Source of the DNA: a virus
Virus record (IMG/VR): IMGVR_UViG_3300030333_004222
Span: 1-31,652 of that record
DNA length: 31,652 nucleotides
Reading direction: 5' to 3' (one strand)
Below, piece by piece: positions 27,925-31,652 of the stretch. The notes below the pieces were generated by a model, which saw only the letters and a program-made list of their open reading frames with translations, searched no databases and had not been told where the DNA came from. Every line of letters begins with the position of its first letter. Position 1 is the first letter of the stretch. The position numbers and the translations under genes are program-made.

Positions 27925-29455
27925 TTGGGATAATAATGGCAATTTTACAGGAACTTACGATAACATCACGGCAGATGTATTGTCAGTTCAATTCCGAAGA
28001 GGTAGAGACTTTGCTTCTACTATGGAAGGGAATTCAACAGCAGGTGTTCTAAAAGTTAGGCTCAATAATGAGTCAGGCAAATATTCCCCTAGCAATACTT
28101 CAAGTGTTTTAACAGGCAATATTAAGCCTTCAAAGCCTGTAAAATTTACGACTAGTAGTGCGGTTTTTCCTTCAACTTTTCCAATTACTTTTGATGAAAA
28201 CCCAATGTTTACAGGAAGGTTAGAGTCACTTAGTCCTCAACCAGTTTCCCAAACATTAGATGAAGCAGAATTAGTAGCAGTTGGTCCATTAGGTTATATA
28301 AACCAATTTGTTCCCAAAGGTTCAATTAATACTAATATCTATACTTCACAAGCAGTTAATGCCATTCTAGATGCAGTAGGTTGGTCGGCAACCGAAAGGG
28401 ATATCGATACAGGCAACACAGTAATTCCTAAGTATTGGTTTGATAGTCGTAGGACTATAGATGCGTTAAGGCTAGTAGAAGAAACTGAAGGTGGCTTCAT
28501 TAAAGAAACTTTTGATGGCAAAATAGCTTTTGAAAACAGGCTTGCTAGAACAAACAAAACATCTCAAGGAACATTTTCAGATGCTAGCGGAGCATCAATA
28601 TCTTACTTAACTATTCAGCAAGAAGACCCATTGCAATCAATTGTTAATACAATTAGAGCCTCAGTAAGGTTTTATTCAACTCAAACTATAGCAACAGTAT
28701 GGACAAGTGCAGAAAATGGCACAAATAGTAATAGTATTGCTTTAGTTCCAAATGAAACTAAGGAAGTTTACGCAAGATACCCCAACGGGACTACGCAGGC
28801 AGGAGGAGTGGCAATCGAATCTTGGACAACTCCTGTAGTTAATACTGACTTCACAGCAGACACCACTATTAGCGGTACATCAGGAAACATGAACTCTTAT
28901 TTAACTGTATCTGCCCCAACAGCAGACAAGCATGCTAATAGAATGAAAATTATCCTGACAAACACCCACCCAACTGCAACACTTTATGTTTCTAAGTTAC
29001 AGGCAAGAGGGACAGCTTTATTACAAACAGATTTTATTGACGTAGAATCGGTAGATAGTGATTCAGTAACAGCTTATGGCGAAAGGTCATATACGGCATC
29101 TACTCCGTTTTTCCCTAATGTTTTTGAAGCCCAAAGATGGGCAAACTACCATAAGCAAGTTTTTTCTAGTCCAATTAATTATTTAACTATGACGTTTTCA
29201 GCAAATGCTAATGACGCTTCTATGGAGCAAGCATTAAATAGAGAAGTTTCGGACAAAATTACTATCACGGCAACTTCCAATGCCAACTTGGGAATTAACT
29301 CAGATTTTTTTATTGAAGAAATAAAACACCACGTTAGTCGTGGTGGAACTCGACATATGGTAACATTTGTTTTAAGTCCTGCTATTGGAGGATACAGCCA
29401 ATTTTGGGAATTGGGGGTTGGTAAACTAGGCGAATCAACAGTTCCTGCTTATTAG
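27893..29455 (+). CDS. minor tail protein (baseplate hub-type)
   Basis: The N-terminus carries the signature of a known minor tail protein family: KILVDWDNNGNFTGTYDNIT, then VLSVQFRRGRDFAS, and LNNESGKYSPSNTSS. A central region includes EETEGGFIKETFDGKIAFENR, and the C-terminal part is beta-rich. These proteins occur near the tail tip and may form part of the hub that contacts the tape measure. ATG at 27893 has AAAGGA before it. At 520 residues it seems complete. Confidence 0.75.
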   Translation: MVTQAYKILVDWDNNGNFTGTYDNITADVLSVQFRRGRDFASTMEGNSTAGVLKVRLNNESGKYSPSNTSSVLTGNIKPSKPVKFTTSSAVFPSTFPITFDENPMFTGRLESLSPQPVSQTLDEAELVAVGPLGYINQFVPKGSINTNIYTSQAVNAILDAVGWSATERDIDTGNTVIPKYWFDSRRTIDALRLVEETEGGFIKETFDGKIAFENRLARTNKTSQGTFSDASGASISYLTIQQEDPLQSIVNTIRASVRFYSTQTIATVWTSAENGTNSNSIALVPNETKEVYARYPNGTTQAGGVAIESWTTPVVNTDFTADTTISGTSGNMNSYLTVSAPTADKHANRMKIILTNTHPTATLYVSKLQARGTALLQTDFIDVESVDSDSVTAYGERSYTASTPFFPNVFEAQRWANYHKQVFSSPINYLTMTFSANANDASMEQALNREVSDKITITATSNANLGINSDFFIEEIKHHVSRGGTRHMVTFVLSPAIGGYSQFWELGVGKLGESTVPAY

Positions 29456-29465
29456 GAGTTAAGAA

Positions 29466-29825
29466 ATGGCTTGGACATCACCAAATACATGGTCGGAAAC
29501 AATGGTCACAGCATCATTGCTTAATACGCATGTTCGTGACAACTTTAACCACTTGTCTACTCACAATCATGATGGAAGTGCAGGGAATGGTGGCAATACT
29601 CTTTCAATGGCTATAGTTATAGCAAGTCAAGCTAATGCTACATTTGTAGATGGTGGGGCAGTCCCTGATTCTACAGGAGCATTTAAAAGGAACGGCAATA
29701 CATTGTATTATTACAATGGAACAACAGTTGTTTCTATGGTAGGAGATGACCCAACTTATGGGAGTCGAAGGTCAATAGGAACAGGGGCAAATCAAGCTAG
29801 TGCAGGGAATCATACACACTCATAA
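29466..29825 (+). CDS. MAWT-type tail fibre/collar protein, short copy
   Basis: The 119-residue product begins MAWTSPNTWSETMVTASLLN with HVRDNFNHLSTHNHDG, a motif common in phage tail-tip proteins, and ends SAGNHTHS. It is related to the protein at 30054-30881 over its length: the same GTLYYYNG-type segment and a common RSIGTGANQASAGNHTH/RTLGTGATTASAGNHSH block. AGGAGTT precedes the ATG. Probably part of the host-contact fibre assembly. Confidence 0.7.
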   Translation: MAWTSPNTWSETMVTASLLNTHVRDNFNHLSTHNHDGSAGNGGNTLSMAIVIASQANATFVDGGAVPDSTGAFKRNGNTLYYYNGTTVVSMVGDDPTYGSRRSIGTGANQASAGNHTHS

Positions 29826-30052
29826 TGGCAGATAAAACAGAATCACAAATAAATACAGTAGCAGATTACATTAGAAACACTTTGTTTTCTTCTGAAGTTT
29901 CTGCTTTAAGTTCAACAGAATTTATATCTGTATCTGCTGATTATCAAGGGAAAATAATACTAGACACTAATGTAGAAGGACTAGACTTAAATGCTAAATT
30001 CACCACAGCAAAAGATGGTGGGGATTCTAAATTGACAGGTTGGAGTATCTAA
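29825..30052 (+). CDS. small hypothetical protein between two fibre paralogues
   Basis: The 75-residue product (MADKTESQINTVADYIRNTL) starts at TAATG and has a helix followed by a strand-rich end (YQGKIILDTNVEGLDLNAKF). No domain is recognised. Lying between two related tail genes, it may be an accessory or chaperone of the fibre. The next gene starts 1 nt after its stop. Confidence 0.55.
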   Translation: MADKTESQINTVADYIRNTLFSSEVSALSSTEFISVSADYQGKIILDTNVEGLDLNAKFTTAKDGGDSKLTGWSI

Positions 30053-30053
30053 T

Positions 30054-30881
30054 ATGGCTTGGACTGCACCAGTAACTTGGGTAGATGGAACAATAATCAA
30101 TGCGTCAGGGAGTGGTTCATTAAATGAGCAAATCCGAGACAATATGCTTGCATTATCAACTCATGCCCATTCAGGTGGAGCAGGTGATGGTTCTAGCACT
30201 TTAACAGGAGTTAGTTTTAGTAGCATTACTAGCATGGGCTTTGCTGACCAATCAGCTAACCCAAGTTCAACAGGTGTAATGCAAAGAAATGGAACTGCGG
30301 TTCTTTATTACAACGGCTCAAGTGCTATTGATTTAACAACGGCAGATGCTTCCGCAGGAACTGCATCATTAAGAACTTTAGGAACTGGTGCTACAACTGC
30401 ATCAGCAGGTAACCATTCACACACATTGACCGTTAGTGGGGGTTCAGGTACTACCTCAACAATTGTTTCATCAGCTTTGGCTAATGGTGACGGAACATCT
30501 GAGTTCGATTTGCATAATGCCACTTATACAGCATCAAGTAATGTTTCGGCTGTTGGAATTGTAGCAGGAACATTCGTTGCTAATGACCAACATGGTGGGA
30601 ACACTATGGTAACTAATCAGACATTAACTGTTAAATTATATTACGGTGGGGCTTTAAAACAGACAATTACAGGTTATTCAACCGCAGATACTTTCCCAAC
30701 AGGATATGGAACTGCAAATGCTTTAAGGTTTGTTGGAGTTGGCTCAACATCAGGTGCAGTTATTAGAGTTACTGCCCAAATAACTTCAGGTAGTGGGTGG
30801 TCACCATCAGACCCAACTCTTGGATATATTAGAGGTAGATTAAGTATTTATGAAAGTCAATTTTCATTAGGAGTTGCATAA
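30054..30881 (+). CDS. MAWT-type tail fibre/collar protein, long copy
   Basis: Residues 1 to about 120 parallel the 119-aa protein: MAWTAPVTWVDGTIINASGS with LNEQIRDNMLALSTHAHSGG, AVLYYNGSS, and RTLGTGATTASAGNHSHT. The remaining 150 residues form an extra beta-rich domain (TASSNVSAVGIVAGTFVAND, LTVKLYYGGALKQTITGY, IRGRLSIYES). This end may carry receptor binding. It is 1 nt after the preceding stop with no obvious ribosome site, so coupling is likely. Confidence 0.7.
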   Translation: MAWTAPVTWVDGTIINASGSGSLNEQIRDNMLALSTHAHSGGAGDGSSTLTGVSFSSITSMGFADQSANPSSTGVMQRNGTAVLYYNGSSAIDLTTADASAGTASLRTLGTGATTASAGNHSHTLTVSGGSGTTSTIVSSALANGDGTSEFDLHNATYTASSNVSAVGIVAGTFVANDQHGGNTMVTNQTLTVKLYYGGALKQTITGYSTADTFPTGYGTANALRFVGVGSTSGAVIRVTAQITSGSGWSPSDPTLGYIRGRLSIYESQFSLGVA

Positions 30882-30893
30882 AGGAATGAATTT

Positions 30894-31079
30894 ATGTCAA
30901 ATGATACACAATGGACTTTTTTACACAATCAATTAAACGACTTAAAAAAACTAGTAGCTAGGCTACAAAGAGAGATAATTATAATGAAGAAATTAATAGG
31001 ATTAGGCATAGGGATTGGAGTTACAGGTTTGGCAGTCGGTGTTTATGTCCTAGCAAGACAAATAGGAGATAGATTATGA
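30894..31079 (+). CDS. small coiled-coil and single-TM protein, 61 aa
   Basis: The N-terminal 33 residues look like a coiled coil (TQWTFLHNQLNDLKKLVARL with QREIIIMKK), followed by one hydrophobic glycine-rich segment (LIGLGIGIGVTGLAVGVYVLA, 34-54), and a short charged end. Such proteins after tail genes are sometimes holins, or hold host-envelope factors, but no endolysin gene is visible in this window. GGAATGAATTT lies before the ATG. ATGA overlap with the next gene. Confidence 0.6.
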   Translation: MSNDTQWTFLHNQLNDLKKLVARLQREIIIMKKLIGLGIGIGVTGLAVGVYVLARQIGDRL

Positions 31080-31652
31080 AACTTAGACTAGACAAGTTGT
31101 TGTTCAAGATTCTTGGACAAAACGCCACCTTTCCTCCTGAAAAAATTGCATTTTCATTCTCTCCTGTTTTCAAATTTTTAAGTTATTTATTTACTGCTTC
31201 ACTTTTACTGCTTGGTGCGTTTGGATTAGCGTCAGCATATTTAAACCCTGTCACTTATTTAATACCTTATGTGGATAACTGTTATTCATACTTAGGTGTG
31301 ACGGCTTGTGGAGCAGAAAGTTCATTAATCCAATTAGAGAGTTTATCCACAACCTTGTACCACAATATGTTGTATACGCTAGTTGGTTCTATAGCTATGC
31401 TCACTATAGGACTACTACAGCCTGAAGCTAGAAAGGTTTTCTTATCTCTACCAAGAAAAACCATTCAAACATACAGAGCAATGGTTGTCGCTAGAGATTG
31501 GCTTATCAATAAAATTGAAACATTAAATGCCGAATCAGGTAAATGGAAAACAACATTCAATGTACTTAAATCACCTTATTCATTACTTACTAAAATGGGA
31601 TTCTCCCCCAACATGGCTATCAGTTTTCTTGCTGTTGGTGGTGTGGCTACTA
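31076..31652 (+). CDS. membrane protein, N-terminal part (cut by the window)
   Basis: The ATG at 31076 overlaps the previous stop and opens a frame that leaves the window after 192 residues. It has membrane segments at about 33-56 (FKFLSYLFTASLLLLGAFGL), 98-114 (MLYTLVGSIAMLTIGLL) and perhaps from 178 (NMAISFLAVGGVA), and two cysteines (NCY, ACG) between the first two, in what may be an external loop. No family is recognised. It is cotranscribed with the TM protein before it, suggesting a membrane or lysis-related module. Confidence 0.6.
   Translation, partial: MKLRLDKLLFKILGQNATFPPEKIAFSFSPVFKFLSYLFTASLLLLGAFGLASAYLNPVTYLIPYVDNCYSYLGVTACGAESSLIQLESLSTTLYHNMLYTLVGSIAMLTIGLLQPEARKVFLSLPRKTIQTYRAMVVARDWLINKIETLNAESGKWKTTFNVLKSPYSLLTKMGFSPNMAISFLAVGGVAT

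Noticed and set aside
1-31652. CRISPR array, integrase, transposase or insertion sequence
   Set aside because: I found no regularly spaced repeats with spacers, no tyrosine or serine recombinase motif and no IS ends; the phage shows no sign of lysogeny in this window, apart from one small HTH protein.

Overview
The window is AT-rich phage DNA, probably a siphovirus: small terminase, large terminase, portal, prohead protease, HK97-type capsid, connectors, two tail-tube proteins, frameshifted tail chaperones, tape measure and receptor-binding genes follow in canonical order. Shine-Dalgarno sites are strong (AGGAG/GGAGG) and TTG starts are common. The small-gene repertoire (DUF5679-like zinc ribbon, DUF932, HExxH metallohydrolase) resembles phages of actinobacteria or Chloroflexi in aquatic settings. 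The host cannot be fixed from sequence alone.

Layout. (1) 1-1338, plus strand: end of an operon with a cut gene, small proteins, a zinc ribbon, a thermonuclease and a two-TM protein, closed by a terminator at 1370-1411. (2) 1415-10143, minus strand: about 16 mostly small, probably early genes, including a metallopeptidase, a RecA/RepA-like ATPase, an HTH regulator and a DUF932 protein. This block has six near-identical sigma70-like promoters (TTGACA-N17-TAGTAT) and several hairpins. Three of the hairpins are copies of one covarying element, and two of these bound a 240-nt non-coding stretch that may be a structured RNA. (3) 10144-10386: divergent, very AT-rich intergenic region with direct repeats and a 12-bp inverted repeat. 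(4) 10387-31652, plus strand: RusA-like resolvase, a DNA-modification cassette, then packaging, head, tail, fibre and small membrane-protein genes, running off the end of the window.

The most notable part is the cassette at 10822-13998: a ParB-like protein, an asparagine-synthetase-like PP-loop enzyme without a glutaminase domain, a cytosine-C5 DNA methyltransferase, and a CmoA-like carboxy-SAM synthase, overlapping one another and placed directly before the terminase. The methyltransferase has Arg in place of the near-invariant Asn of motif X (GRSVPP instead of GN-S/A-VPP). As I recall, an engineered Lys at the equivalent Asn (M.MpeI N374K) lets a cytosine methyltransferase use carboxy-SAM. 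The inferred pathway is: SAM plus prephenate gives carboxy-SAM; carboxy-SAM plus DNA cytosine gives 5-carboxymethylcytosine; ATP-dependent amidation gives 5-carbamoylmethylcytosine or another amide. Virion DNA would be modified just before packaging. This is a prediction from sequence, not an observation.
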